From: Kineosporia sp. A_224 | GTDB taxonomy: Bacteria > Actinomycetota > Actinomycetes > Actinomycetales > Kineosporiaceae | NCBI RefSeq assembly: GCF_002198655.1 | Contig: NZ_MWLN01000117.1 | Location: 1-44,214, forward strand | DNA: 44,214 nucleotides | Reading direction: 5' to 3' | Shown here: one piece after another, positions 9,547-18,815 of the stretch | Layout of the letters: every line of letters begins with the position of its first letter | Position numbering within the stretch: the stretch's first letter is position 1 | Program-made: the position numbers and the translations under genes | Notes under the pieces: model-generated | Database searches by the model: none | Told to the model about the DNA's origin: nothing | The model's input: the letters and a program-made list of their open reading frames with translations, nothing else

Positions 9547-9581
9547 CCAGGTCCCAGGACCCAGGACCCAGGTCCCAGGTC
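9547..9581 (+). repeat. Five tandem copies of the 7-mer CCAGGWC
   Basis: Units start at 9547, 9554, 9561, 9568 and 9575 and differ only at the W position (T, A, A, T, T). The array lies in the 375-bp gap between the lipoprotein and the next operon. Just downstream of the lipoprotein stop, at 9360-9373, is the perfect palindrome GCCGCCCGGGCGGC, which may help termination. The function of the repeat is unknown. Confidence 0.85.
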
Positions 9582-9724
9582 TAGGCACTTGACCGTCCCG
9601 GTGGCTGCTCCGATCATGGGTCAAGATCGGGCGTATCTGGACCCTTGTGCGGCGCTCCTCACATCGAGGCGGGCCGCGCGGGCGGCCGGGGCGCGCCGTG
9701 CGACCAGGGTTCGGGGGAGCCTCC

Positions 9725-11503
9725 GTGCAGCGAAACACCGATCATCTCGTGGCCGTGGGGCCACGCCATCCCGTCACCTCGTTCCCGCTGTGGTTCAAGG
9801 ACTCGACCGGGCTGCTCCTCGAGCTGGGGCTGGACCGGGCGGACCCGTTCCTGCCGGCGATCGGGGACGTCCCCGCGGCCCCGGCACCGGCGCCGTTCGC
9901 CGCGGACTTCCCCGACGAGTCCTTCTACTGGCTCGCGGACGCGAGGCTCACCGTCCTCGGCGGGGACGTCCCCGGTCGGGCCCGGCTCGTCCTGGCCCTC
10001 GAGGCGGCCTTCGGTGGGACCGGTGACGTCGCGCCCGGTCAGCAGATGGTCTTCGGCCGGCTGCGCGTCCGCATCGACGGCGGTGTCCCGGGTGCCGACT
10101 ACGTCGTGACGCACCCGTTCGGCGAGACCGGGTCGTTGCGGGCGGACGGCCGGGGCCGCGTCTTCGTCACCGACGACGTCGGGGCCGTGCCGCTCGGGTT
10201 CGACGGCGCGCTGTCCTCCGAGGTCGGCCCGTTCCTGCGCTGGACATCCGGGGCCGAGTTGGCGCCTGGCGAGACGGAGGCGCCGGCGGGCTACGTCGGG
10301 GACGGTGCCACCGAGCACACGGTGACCGGGAGCCCTTTCGGTACCAACGTCTTCCGGGTCCGCGGCCCGGGCGTCGGCGGGCCGGGCTCCGACGTCGTCG
10401 AGACGGCGTTGTTCACCGTGCAGGGAAAGCGCGCCACGGTCGTCGGGGTGGACGTCGCCCGCGCCGTCTACAGCCGCGACGCTGCCGGTGCGGTCGTCGT
10501 CGACGTCGTCGCCGGGTCCGAGCCGGGCCAGGCGGTCGAAGCCGTCGTCGACGCCGGCGGTGCGCCGTCCCGCATCGCGCTGCGTGCCACGGGCGGGCGG
10601 TACTTCGGTCGCCTCGACGCGGGCACCGCGGTACCGGCCGAGGTGCTCGTCGTCAACGTCGGCGACGAGCCGCCCAGCACGACACCCGCCGCCGTGACCG
10701 ACGCCGTGGTGGTCACCCGCGCCGAGTACGACATCGCGGCACGCACCCTCACCGTCGAGGCGGCCTCGTCCGACCTCGCGGTCCCGCCCGTGCTCACGGC
10801 GTCCGACGGCATCGGCGCGCTGGCGGCCGGGTCCGCGACGGTGACGCTCGACGCGCCGCCCGCCCGGGTGACCGTCACGTCGTCGCGGCCGGGCGCTGCG
10901 GGGCCCGGCGGCGTCGGGCAGCGGGACGTCACGGTGACCGGTCCGCCGTCGCCGCCGGCGCCGCAGCCGGCCCCGGCCGCCCGCGTCGCCGCCGAACCGG
11001 TCGCCGTCCCCGGTGCCACCGTGGTGCTGGACGGCAGCGCGAGCACCGGGGCCACGGCGTTCGCCTGGACGCAGACGGCAGGCGCGGACGTCGGTGCCGT
11101 CAGCGGTGCCGCCACCGACCGCGCCACGTTCGTCATGCCCGCGGCCGGTGGCCCGGTGACGTTCCGGCTCACCGTCTCGGGACCCGGCGGCCCGGCTGCG
11201 ACCGCGGACGTCACCGTCGGGGTGAGCACGGACGCACTCCTGGTCTCCGGGGCCCAGTTCCGGACGGCGTCCGGGCGCTGGCGGGTCCGCGGGACGGCGA
11301 CCGGGGTGGCGCCGGACACCGTCACCGTGACGTACGAGGGTGGCGACCTGGGGTCCGCGCTCGTCGACGCGACCGGTGCGTGGGACGTGCGGCTCACGCT
11401 CGTCGCCGGCGACGGCAGACCGCGCCCGGTGCCGGGCCGCACCGTTGACGTCGTGTCGAGCCGTGGCGGGGCCGTGACGGCTGCCGTCACCGTGCGCAGC
11501 TGA
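9725..11503 (+). CDS. Uncharacterised PKD-like repeat protein, first gene of copper-associated operon
   Basis: A 592-residue protein that I cannot assign to a named family as a whole. The N-terminal 230 residues begin with VTSFPLWFKDSTGLLLELGL and contain no known catalytic motif. Beta-rich, Ig-like segments follow. A PKD-like domain at about residues 415-510 carries the hallmark VVLDGSASTGATAFAWTQT. The GTG at 9725 is chosen because GGGGGAG lies 5 bp or so upstream; the frame is open back to 9647 without a better site. No signal peptide is obvious, which is odd for a PKD protein. The stop is 11 bp before the DUF1326 gene, so all four genes to 18144 probably form one transcript. Confidence 0.75.
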   Translation: MQRNTDHLVAVGPRHPVTSFPLWFKDSTGLLLELGLDRADPFLPAIGDVPAAPAPAPFAADFPDESFYWLADARLTVLGGDVPGRARLVLALEAAFGGTGDVAPGQQMVFGRLRVRIDGGVPGADYVVTHPFGETGSLRADGRGRVFVTDDVGAVPLGFDGALSSEVGPFLRWTSGAELAPGETEAPAGYVGDGATEHTVTGSPFGTNVFRVRGPGVGGPGSDVVETALFTVQGKRATVVGVDVARAVYSRDAAGAVVVDVVAGSEPGQAVEAVVDAGGAPSRIALRATGGRYFGRLDAGTAVPAEVLVVNVGDEPPSTTPAAVTDAVVVTRAEYDIAARTLTVEAASSDLAVPPVLTASDGIGALAAGSATVTLDAPPARVTVTSSRPGAAGPGGVGQRDVTVTGPPSPPAPQPAPAARVAAEPVAVPGATVVLDGSASTGATAFAWTQTAGADVGAVSGAATDRATFVMPAAGGPVTFRLTVSGPGGPAATADVTVGVSTDALLVSGAQFRTASGRWRVRGTATGVAPDTVTVTYEGGDLGSALVDATGAWDVRLTLVAGDGRPRPVPGRTVDVVSSRGGAVTAAVTVRS

Positions 11504-11514
11504 ACGGGGGAGCC

Positions 11515-12258
11515 ATGGACTACCTGCTGAGCGGAGACTTCATCGAGGCGTGCGACTGCTACGTCGTGTGCCCGTGCTGGGTCGACGACGAGCCCGACGA
11601 CGGGCACTGCACCGGCCTGTTCGCCTGGACGCTCGACGCGGGCTCGGTCGTGGACGGCCTCGACGTCGCAGGCCTGCGGGTCGTCGCCGTGACGACCCAC
11701 CTCGGCAACCGGCGCACCGCGTCGTCCGCGACCGTGGTCTTCGTCGACGAGGCGGCCGACGACGCCCAGGTCGCCCTGCTGGGCGCGGCCTTCTCCGGCG
11801 GTCTCGGCGGCCCTCTCGCCGACCTCGCCGCCGTCAGCGGCGAGGTGCTCGCCCGGGAACGGGCCCGGATCTCGCTCGACCCGGCGCAGGACGCCGGCAG
11901 CACGGGTTGGACGCTGACGGTGCACCCGGTCGCGGCCGACGCACCTGCCTACGTCCGCTCCACGGGCGGGCCCCGGGGGTTCGACGGCGGCCCCGCGATG
12001 ACGCTGCGGCACACCGCGTTGGCCTCGGAGCTCGGGATCGGCGACGAGCCGGTCGAGAGCCAGCTCGGGGGCCGGCTGGAGATCACGGTCGGAGCGCTGG
12101 CGGGCGGGTACGTCGAGGTCAGCGGCCGCTCGGGCATGCGTGGCCGGTTCCGGTACGTGCAACGGGACGACTCGGGCCGGCTCGAGGCCCCGGAGCAGGA
12201 CGACGAGCTCGTCGAGCCCCTCGGGGCCCGACCGGTCCCACCGGCGGAGGAGGGGTGA
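11515..12258 (+). CDS. DUF1326 protein with N-terminal Cys metal-binding-like motif
   Basis: A 247-residue soluble protein of the DUF1326 type. The N-terminus MDYLLSGDFIEACDCYVVCPCW contains the family's conserved Cys pattern CDC-x4-CPCW, a plausible metal site. Later segments (SGGLGGPLADLAAVSGEVLARERARISL, GGRLEITVGALAGGYVEVSGRSGMRGRFRY) fit the family. ATG 11515 is preceded by GGGGGAG. DUF1326 genes are commonly next to DUF2182 genes, as here. The link with a multicopper oxidase suggests a role in copper handling, which is inference. Confidence 0.85.
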   Translation: MDYLLSGDFIEACDCYVVCPCWVDDEPDDGHCTGLFAWTLDAGSVVDGLDVAGLRVVAVTTHLGNRRTASSATVVFVDEAADDAQVALLGAAFSGGLGGPLADLAAVSGEVLARERARISLDPAQDAGSTGWTLTVHPVAADAPAYVRSTGGPRGFDGGPAMTLRHTALASELGIGDEPVESQLGGRLEITVGALAGGYVEVSGRSGMRGRFRYVQRDDSGRLEAPEQDDELVEPLGARPVPPAEEG

Positions 12259-13136
12259 GCACCGCGCGCGTGGCCGTCGCGCCACCGCGTGGTCTCGCGC
12301 TCGCGGTCGTCGTGGCGGCCGCCGCCGCGTGGGCGGCTCTCGCGCTGTCCGCGGCCGGTCACGGGCCGGCGCTCGACCACCACGCGCTGGGACCCGTCGT
12401 CGGCGGGCTGATCGGCGACCCCGCGGCCGGCGCCGGCGCCTCCTGGCTCGTGCGTCCCGAGGCCGCAGGCCCCGTGGCCGCGACGGGGACCGTGCTGCTC
12501 GGCTGGACGGTCATGGTCGTCGCGATGATGCTGCCCCCGGCGCTGCCGATGCTGCTCGTGCTCCGGGGCCTGCTCGCCCGCCACCCGGGCCGGCGTCCGG
12601 CGCTCGCAGCCGGGGCCGGAGCGTTCGTCGCGGTGTGGGTCGTCGTCGGCGTCGGCCTCGTCGCCGGTGACGTCGCCCTCCACGTCGTGGCAGGACGGGT
12701 CGCGTGGCTCGGCACGCACCCGGCCGCCGTCCCCGGCGCCGTCCTCGTGGCGGCCGGGCTCTACCAGTTCAGCCCGTTGAAGAACGCGTGCCTGCGGGCG
12801 TGCCGGAGCCCGCGCGGCTTCGCGGTCGCGCACTGGCGCGGTCAGCGCCCCGCCGCCGTCGAGTCGGCCACGGTCGCCGGCGCGTACGCGCTCTCGTGCG
12901 CCGGCTGCTGCTGGGCGCTGATGGCCGTGTCGTTCGCCGTCGGCGTCGCGGCGCTGCCGCTCATGGTCCTCCTCGCGACGCTCATGGCGGTCGAGCGGCT
13001 GGCACCGCGCGGACGGCTCCTCGTGCGCCCCGTGGGGGCGCTCGCGCTGGTGCTCGGCACCGCGCTCCTGGCGGCCGGCCTGCTGCCGGCCGACCTCCTG
13101 CCCTCGTGGACGACCACGTCGAACGCCCTGCGCTGA
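12255..13136 (+). CDS. DUF2182 integral membrane protein (predicted metal-binding)
   Basis: A 293-residue polytopic membrane protein. The GTG at 12255 overlaps the DUF1326 stop and has GGAGG upstream. About six or seven hydrophobic helices are visible. The family signatures are GWTVMVVAMMLPPALPML, YQFSPLKNACLRACRSP and the Cys pair ALSCAGCCWALM; the Met/Cys-rich helices are consistent with soft-metal binding. Its conserved pairing with DUF1326 suggests that the two work as one unit in the membrane. The next gene starts within 14 bp. Function in copper delivery or export is inferred from context only. Confidence 0.87.
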   Translation: MSTARVAVAPPRGLALAVVVAAAAAWAALALSAAGHGPALDHHALGPVVGGLIGDPAAGAGASWLVRPEAAGPVAATGTVLLGWTVMVVAMMLPPALPMLLVLRGLLARHPGRRPALAAGAGAFVAVWVVVGVGLVAGDVALHVVAGRVAWLGTHPAAVPGAVLVAAGLYQFSPLKNACLRACRSPRGFAVAHWRGQRPAAVESATVAGAYALSCAGCCWALMAVSFAVGVAALPLMVLLATLMAVERLAPRGRLLVRPVGALALVLGTALLAAGLLPADLLPSWTTTSNALR

Positions 13137-13149
13137 GGGGATGCCGCAG

Positions 13150-16100
13150 ATGACCCGCACCCTGGACTACGACGTCGTCGCGACGTCCTTCCCGATCGTC
13201 TACACCGCCGACGGCGACCACGACCCCGACGGCCTGCTCTACACGCTGCGCGCCTACGTGCCCCTGCTGGACTGGGCCCGCGATCGGTGGGAGGACGACG
13301 ACCGCGCACTGCCCCGGCTGCACCGCCGCCGCCAGCTGGTCCAGCTCGTCGTCGACGGACTGTGGCGCTACGAGCAGATGGTCGGCCGCCTCGCCGAGGG
13401 CCCCGCCGAGGACCGGTGGCTGCTCCACGACCTCGGCGGTGAGGCGGACGTGCTCGCCCGCGGGGACGGCGGTGAAGGCGGTGCGGTCGAGCGGGCCGGG
13501 TCGCCCCGGGCCGCCGAGGTCCGGCAGAACCTCTTCGCGACCGTGGACGAGCTCGTCGCGGCGCTCGACGAGCTCACCGACGGGACCGTCCTGCAGCTGC
13601 ACCCCGACCCGGCCGTCCGGGCCGGCTGGCGCCTGCTGTGGCAGCGCGCGCTCGCCGACCTCGGCCGGGCGGTCGAGGCGCGGCTGAGCCGCGTCGACGA
13701 CCTCTTCGACGCCGACGTGCTCGCCGCGCGGAGCGGCTGCCTCAGCGCCGACCAGGTGCGGCGGCTCCTGCTCAACGACCACCGGCCCGGCACCGACGGC
13801 GGTCGGGCCCACCGGTACGACCGGGTCAACGTGCTGCGCCCGCTGCCGGTCGTGCGGCCGCTCGTGCTGCGGGCGGGCCTCGGCGACGAGGTCGTGGTCC
13901 GGTTCGAGAACTCCGTCGAGGGTCGCGACGTCGGCCTGCACGTCCAGGGCAGCGGACCGGTCGGCGGGGTGCGGGTCGCGGACGGCGCGCACGTCGGCGC
14001 CAACCCGTCCTCCCTCGTCGCCCCGGACACGTCCGCGACCTTCCACTGGGCCTGCCCGCACGAGGGTGCGTGGCCGGTCAACGACCTCGGGGACGTCCGG
14101 GGCACCGAGGCCGGGACGAACGCCCACGGGCTGTTCGCCGCGTTCGTCGTCGAGCCGGCCGGCGCGGTGTGGCGCGACCCGGAGACCGGCGAGGTGCTCA
14201 CCGGGACCGCCTACGCGGACGGGCCGTACGTCGACGTCCTCCTGCCCGACGACCTCCTGCCGGACGACGGGCCGGACGACGGGCCGGACGACGGGCCGGG
14301 CGACCCGGAGGACCGGGACTACGTCGACCTGCACCACGCGGCCCGGCGCAGCGGCCGGATGCCCGGGCACCGTGAGTTCACGGTGTTCATCCACGACGAG
14401 CCGGAGATCCGCAGCGGGCTGCACCTCGTCGGCGAGCACACGGTCATGCCCCTGTCGTACCGGGCCGAGCCGATGCCCAACCGGCTGCCGCACCGGATGC
14501 GCCGGTACGCCGAGCGCACCGCCCGGACCCCGGTACCGCCGTGGCGGGCAGGGGCGCCCGAGGTGGACCAGACCGCGGTCGCCGTCGAGGTCGACGACAC
14601 CCTCGCCGAGGTGTTCCGGACGGCGCGGACGCCGCACGGTGAGTTCCTCGACCGGGTTGCCGGCGAGGAGCAGCACCACAGCTCGTGGTTGTTCGGCGAC
14701 CCGGTGACGCCGGTCTTCCGCGCCTACCGCGGCGACCCCGCGCGGGTCCGGGTGATCCACGCGGGCGTCAAGGAGACGCACGTCTTCCACCTTCACGTGC
14801 ACCAGTGGCGCGCAGTCCCGCAGGACACGGCCGAGCCCTCCGTCTGGCGCGAGGGCGAGCCGCGCGGCTCCCAGCTCCTCGACTCGATCACCATCGGGCC
14901 GCAGACCGCGGTGACCATCGACCCGCTCTACGGCTCGGGAAGCCGTCAGCACCTCTTCGGCGACGTCATCTGGCACTGCCACCTCTACCCGCACTTCCAC
15001 CACGGGATGTGGGGTCTGTGGCGCAGCTTCGACACCCTTGTCGACGGCTCGCGGGCACTGCCCGACGGAACCCCGACGCAGCCGCTGGTGCCGCTGCCGG
15101 GGCGCCGTCCGCAGCGGCCGACGGCCGAGGTGCCCGGCTTCCCGTGGTTCGTCGACGCCCGCTTCCCGCAGAAGTCGCCGCCGCCGCCCGCGGTCGTCGA
15201 CGCGCACGTCGGCGGTCGCCGCCGGCTCCTGCGGATGTCCGCGCACTCGGACCTCGAGCTGGCCGCGATGCCGTCCGGTGCACGGGACCGGGCCCGCTCC
15301 GGCGCCGTCTTCGTCGACCTCGACGGCGACGCCGTCCGCTGGAACGCCCAGGCCGGGCTGCCGCCGCCGCGCGTCGTGTGCTACGACGTCGAGGTGGCGC
15401 AGTCGGACGTCGAGTACAACGGCCTCGGGTGGCACGACGCCCACGGCCACCACTACCGGATCACCGCGGCGAGCACGACACCGCTCGACGGCGACGGCCG
15501 GCTGCGCACCGACGAGCGTGTGCAGCACCCGGTCGTGCTGCACGGGGTCGAGCCGTTCTTCCCGCGCGCGAACCACGGGGACGTCGTCGAGCTGCGGCTG
15601 CACAACAGGCTCGGGACGATCCCCGCGGACGACTTCGACCCGACGACCCCGCCGGTGGAGTGCGGGCTCCACGTGCACCTCGTGAAGTTCGACGTCCTCG
15701 CCGCGGACGGGTCCTCCACCGGCTGGAACTACCTGTCCGGGGCGAGCTGCGCCGAGGCCGTCGACCCGGACGAGCCGGGACGGCTGCCCGGGAACGTCGG
15801 ACTGCACCGGTGGGTCGTCGACGAGGAGTTCGGGCCGTGCTTCTTCCACGACCACCTGCTCGCGAACTACCGGCAGAAGCACGGCCTGTTCGCCGCGCTG
15901 GTCGCCGAACCCCCTGGGGCGCAGTGGCTCCGGCCCGACCAGGAGGAGGTCGCGTGGTCCGGCACGGAGGCCGTCGTCCTCGCGCCGCGTGACCCCGCCG
16001 GCACCGCGGGCGGCGACGGCACCGGCGGGACCGGCTACGTCGCCTACCGGGAGGCATGCCTGGCGGTGGGTGACTTCGTCCCGCTGTACGACGGCGACGG

Positions 16101-18144
16101 CCGCCCGCTGAACCCGCCCCACGAGCTCGGCGGGGACGACGACCCCGGCTCGATGGGCGTCAACTACCGCAGCAGCCCGCTCACCGCCCGCGGTGACGAC
16201 CCGTCGCAGTGGTTCAGCAGCGGCCGGGGCGAGCCGGACACCCCCGTCGTGCGGACCTACGCCGGCGAGCGGCTGCGGATCCGGCTCATCCAGGGCTCGC
16301 ACGAGGAGCAGCACAGCTTCTCGGCGCACGGGCTGCGCTGGCGCAAGGAGTGGCACGCCCCGGACTCGACGCTCGTCGACCAGCAGACCGTGGGCATCTC
16401 CGAGGCCTTCACGCTCGACCTCGACCCGTTGACCGGCGGGCACCACGGCCCGGGCGACCACCTGTGGCAGTTCGCGGCGCTCGACGACCTGTGGCTGGGC
16501 TGCTGGGGGCTCGTGCGCGTGCTGGACCCGGGACCCCGCGCGTTCCAGGTGCTGCCGCCGCTGCCGTCGGTGGATGCCCCGGACGACGGGCCGGCCCGGC
16601 CCGGCCTGCAGCGCCGGTACGGGCTCCCGCCGCGCCCCCACCGTGACGACCACGGCAGGTGGAGCGCGCCGGTGCGCGAGTTCGTCGTCGCGGCCCGCCG
16701 CGTCGAGCACGAGTACGACGGCCACCGCCTCACCGACCCCTGGGGTCTGGCCTTCCTCGTCGCCGAGGGGGTGGAGCCGGTCGGGGACGTCCCGGGCCGG
16801 CCGCGGGGCTGCGTGCAGGCCGTCGTCCCGGAGACGGCGGTCGTCGAGCCCCTCGTGCTGCGGGCGCGGCGCGGGGAGTGGGTGCACATCACGCTCGTCA
16901 ACGAGGTGCTCGACGAGGCCCTCGACGACCAACGCCGGGACCTGCCCCGGTTCGGGGTCGAGCCGAGCCCGCCGAGGCTGCCGCTGGAGCACACGGACGA
17001 CCTGGGCTACCCCGACGAGCGCACGGTGACCCCGCGGGTGTCGCTGCACCCGGGACTGCTGCTCCTCGACGTCGTGAGCGACGACGGCGCCCACGTGGGC
17101 GCCAACCACGACGGCACCGTCGGCGTGCGGGCCGGCGAGCGCGACGTGTTCCCCGACGGGCACGGCGGTCACGCCGGTCACGTCGACTACGGCGACGTGG
17201 TGCTGCGCGGGCACGGCGCAGAGGGCGGGGAGCACCCGGGCGGGCACGAGGCCCCGAACGTGCGGGAGTACTGGTGGTTCGCCGACGAGGACCTCGCGCC
17301 GGCCGGGCACGCCGACGGCCCCGGCCAGGTCTGCCTCCTGCGGGACGTCGCCGACGTCCGCAACCACCGTCACCACGGTCTCGTCGGCGCCCTCGTCGTC
17401 GAGCCCGGCGACGTCACCCCCGTCCACCCGCGGACGCTGCGCGAGCGGTGGGACGGCACGTCGGCGCTCCTCGTGCCGACGGCCCGCGTCGTCGACGGCG
17501 GCGCCGACAGGGCGGACGTCGTCGCGAACGAGCAGGTGCTCGTCGTCCAGGACGGTCTTCGGCACTTCGTCGCCGGTGACCCGGACTCGCCGGTCCGCGA
17601 CACCGTCGTCGGCGACGACCCCGAGGACGCCGGCCAGAAGGGGATCAACTACCGGGTCGCCCCGGTGCACCCGCGCACCGTGCTCGCGGACCCGGAACCG
17701 TCGACCCCGGTCTGGCACGCCACGGTCGGGGACACGCTCTGGCTGCGCCTCGTCTGTGCGGCCGACAAGCCGCGCAACCACACGTTCACCGTGCACGGGC
17801 AGGCCTGGGACGCCGCACCGTGGCTCGCGCGGCGCGACGGAAACGCCCGGACGACGGGCCCGTGGGTCGGCTCGCTCTCCGGGCTCACCGCCGGCAGCGT
17901 CCACACCCTGGAGATGCAGGCCCGCGAGCACGGCGACCACGCCTACCGCAGCGGCGCCTTCCGGTGGGCCGTCCCACAAGGGGTGTGGGGCATCCTGCGG
18001 GTCGAGCCCGACGTCCCCGGTCCCGGACCGATGACCCCGTCGGACCGAGATCTGCGATCGGCGGTGGGAGCGGGCCTCCGGTCAGTGTGGATGAGACTCA
18101 CGAAGATCATATTCTTGGCCGGCGGAAGGACACCCGTTCAGTGA
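13150..18144 (+). CDS. Giant multi-cupredoxin multicopper oxidase-like protein (1664 residues)
   Basis: Repeated cupredoxin domains with multicopper-oxidase histidine motifs run through the protein: HLHVHQW (near residue 547), IWHCHLYPHFHHGMWGLW (about 606-623), GLHVHLVKFD (about 838), CFFHDHLLANYRQKHGLF (about 896), HSFSAHGLRW (about 1054), NHRHHGLVGAL (about 1405), NHTFTVHGQAW (about 1541) and a degenerate last motif near 1596. Usual multicopper oxidases have 450-700 residues, so this looks like two or more oxidase units in tandem. The N-terminal 200 residues are helical. There is no signal peptide or Tat motif. A 12-bp DNA repeat at 14260-14295 encodes an acidic PDDG linker. ATG 13150 is preferred over 13141 because GAGGGG lies 9 bp upstream of it. 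Confidence 0.85.
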   Translation: MTRTLDYDVVATSFPIVYTADGDHDPDGLLYTLRAYVPLLDWARDRWEDDDRALPRLHRRRQLVQLVVDGLWRYEQMVGRLAEGPAEDRWLLHDLGGEADVLARGDGGEGGAVERAGSPRAAEVRQNLFATVDELVAALDELTDGTVLQLHPDPAVRAGWRLLWQRALADLGRAVEARLSRVDDLFDADVLAARSGCLSADQVRRLLLNDHRPGTDGGRAHRYDRVNVLRPLPVVRPLVLRAGLGDEVVVRFENSVEGRDVGLHVQGSGPVGGVRVADGAHVGANPSSLVAPDTSATFHWACPHEGAWPVNDLGDVRGTEAGTNAHGLFAAFVVEPAGAVWRDPETGEVLTGTAYADGPYVDVLLPDDLLPDDGPDDGPDDGPGDPEDRDYVDLHHAARRSGRMPGHREFTVFIHDEPEIRSGLHLVGEHTVMPLSYRAEPMPNRLPHRMRRYAERTARTPVPPWRAGAPEVDQTAVAVEVDDTLAEVFRTARTPHGEFLDRVAGEEQHHSSWLFGDPVTPVFRAYRGDPARVRVIHAGVKETHVFHLHVHQWRAVPQDTAEPSVWREGEPRGSQLLDSITIGPQTAVTIDPLYGSGSRQHLFGDVIWHCHLYPHFHHGMWGLWRSFDTLVDGSRALPDGTPTQPLVPLPGRRPQRPTAEVPGFPWFVDARFPQKSPPPPAVVDAHVGGRRRLLRMSAHSDLELAAMPSGARDRARSGAVFVDLDGDAVRWNAQAGLPPPRVVCYDVEVAQSDVEYNGLGWHDAHGHHYRITAASTTPLDGDGRLRTDERVQHPVVLHGVEPFFPRANHGDVVELRLHNRLGTIPADDFDPTTPPVECGLHVHLVKFDVLAADGSSTGWNYLSGASCAEAVDPDEPGRLPGNVGLHRWVVDEEFGPCFFHDHLLANYRQKHGLFAALVAEPPGAQWLRPDQEEVAWSGTEAVVLAPRDPAGTAGGDGTGGTGYVAYREACLAVGDFVPLYDGDGRPLNPPHELGGDDDPGSMGVNYRSSPLTARGDDPSQWFSSGRGEPDTPVVRTYAGERLRIRLIQGSHEEQHSFSAHGLRWRKEWHAPDSTLVDQQTVGISEAFTLDLDPLTGGHHGPGDHLWQFAALDDLWLGCWGLVRVLDPGPRAFQVLPPLPSVDAPDDGPARPGLQRRYGLPPRPHRDDHGRWSAPVREFVVAARRVEHEYDGHRLTDPWGLAFLVAEGVEPVGDVPGRPRGCVQAVVPETAVVEPLVLRARRGEWVHITLVNEVLDEALDDQRRDLPRFGVEPSPPRLPLEHTDDLGYPDERTVTPRVSLHPGLLLLDVVSDDGAHVGANHDGTVGVRAGERDVFPDGHGGHAGHVDYGDVVLRGHGAEGGEHPGGHEAPNVREYWWFADEDLAPAGHADGPGQVCLLRDVADVRNHRHHGLVGALVVEPGDVTPVHPRTLRERWDGTSALLVPTARVVDGGADRADVVANEQVLVVQDGLRHFVAGDPDSPVRDTVVGDDPEDAGQKGINYRVAPVHPRTVLADPEPSTPVWHATVGDTLWLRLVCAADKPRNHTFTVHGQAWDAAPWLARRDGNARTTGPWVGSLSGLTAGSVHTLEMQAREHGDHAYRSGAFRWAVPQGVWGILRVEPDVPGPGPMTPSDRDLRSAVGAGLRSVWMRLTKIIFLAGGRTPVQ

Positions 18145-18345
18145 GTGAACGCGCCCGCGTCGATCGACTGCGTCCGTGCTGTCCTGGTGGATGACGGGGA
18201 TAGTCCGGCCCGCCACGGCCGCGTCCCGGGCCGGCACGCCTCCTGCCAGGCTCGGGAGCACAACCGCAGGAGTCCAGTGCAGCGCGCCTCACACCCGGGT
18301 CGGTCGGGGATCACCAGCGGACGGCGCGTCCCGCCCGGATGCGGG

Positions 18346-18729
18346 TCAGCCGAAGGCACCGACGATAGCGCCGATAGCCACCAGCTTGATCAGCCAGTCG
18401 CCTGCGTGAACGGTGGCGGTTGCCGCAGGGACCGCCTCCCAGAGGACGGAGCCGGCCAGGAGAACCACGGGTAGCGTCCACAGTGCGGTTCCCAGGACGG
18501 CGCCGGCGCCGGCGCCGTCCCACGCTGCGGCGCTCAGCAGGCCGGTCATGAGGCCTGCGACCAGGGCGCTGCGCAACAGTTCCGCGGCAATCCGCCAGGC
18601 CTCGGGGCGGGCCGAAGAGTCGCGCGCCGGCGACTGGGGCCCGGAAGGATTGGTGGGGGCCACGCTGTAGTACATGAAGCTGAGCAGGAACGCGACGATG
18701 CTGGCGATGATGAGACCGAGCGCGACCAT
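18346..18729 (-). CDS. Small DUF1761-like integral membrane protein
   Basis: A 127-residue protein with about four membrane helices: ALGLIIASIVAFLLSFMYYSV at the start, then two in the middle after a soluble loop, and LIKLVAIGAIVGAFG at the end. The opening pattern, a helix ending in F-M-Y-Y-S, fits the DUF1761 family. ATG 18727-18729 is chosen because AAAGGGAG lies 8 bp upstream; the longer frame up to 18789 would place the promoter inside the gene. It is divergent from a TetR gene and is probably its target. Function unknown. Confidence 0.7.
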   Translation of the reverse strand: MVALGLIIASIVAFLLSFMYYSVAPTNPSGPQSPARDSSARPEAWRIAAELLRSALVAGLMTGLLSAAAWDGAGAGAVLGTALWTLPVVLLAGSVLWEAVPAATATVHAGDWLIKLVAIGAIVGAFG

Positions 18730-18769
18730 GACGACCACTCCCTTTGGATACTGATCCGTTCTTAAATCG

Positions 18770-18804
18770 AAGGTAGGTTCTTGCGACAAGTACCGTCAAG
18801 TACT
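18770..18804 (-). promoter_or_regulatory. Promoter of the DUF1761-like gene overlapped by a probable TetR operator
   Basis: On the minus strand TTGACG (18794-18799) and TACCTT (18770-18775) form a -35/-10 pair with an 18-bp spacer. The inverted repeat AGTAC-N6-GTACT (18789-18804) is centred exactly on the -35 box and lies 12 bp before the tetR start at 18816. Binding there would block both genes. Repression by the adjacent TetR is inferred from this geometry. Confidence 0.6.
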
Positions 18805-18815
18805 AAATTGGCGGA

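Noticed and set aside
12982-17979. A 1665-codon open frame on the minus strand opposite the multicopper oxidase
   Set aside because: It lacks any domain, is dominated by R, V, G, D and P typical of GC-rich antisense frames, and has no ribosome site. The plus-strand frame has clear copper motifs.
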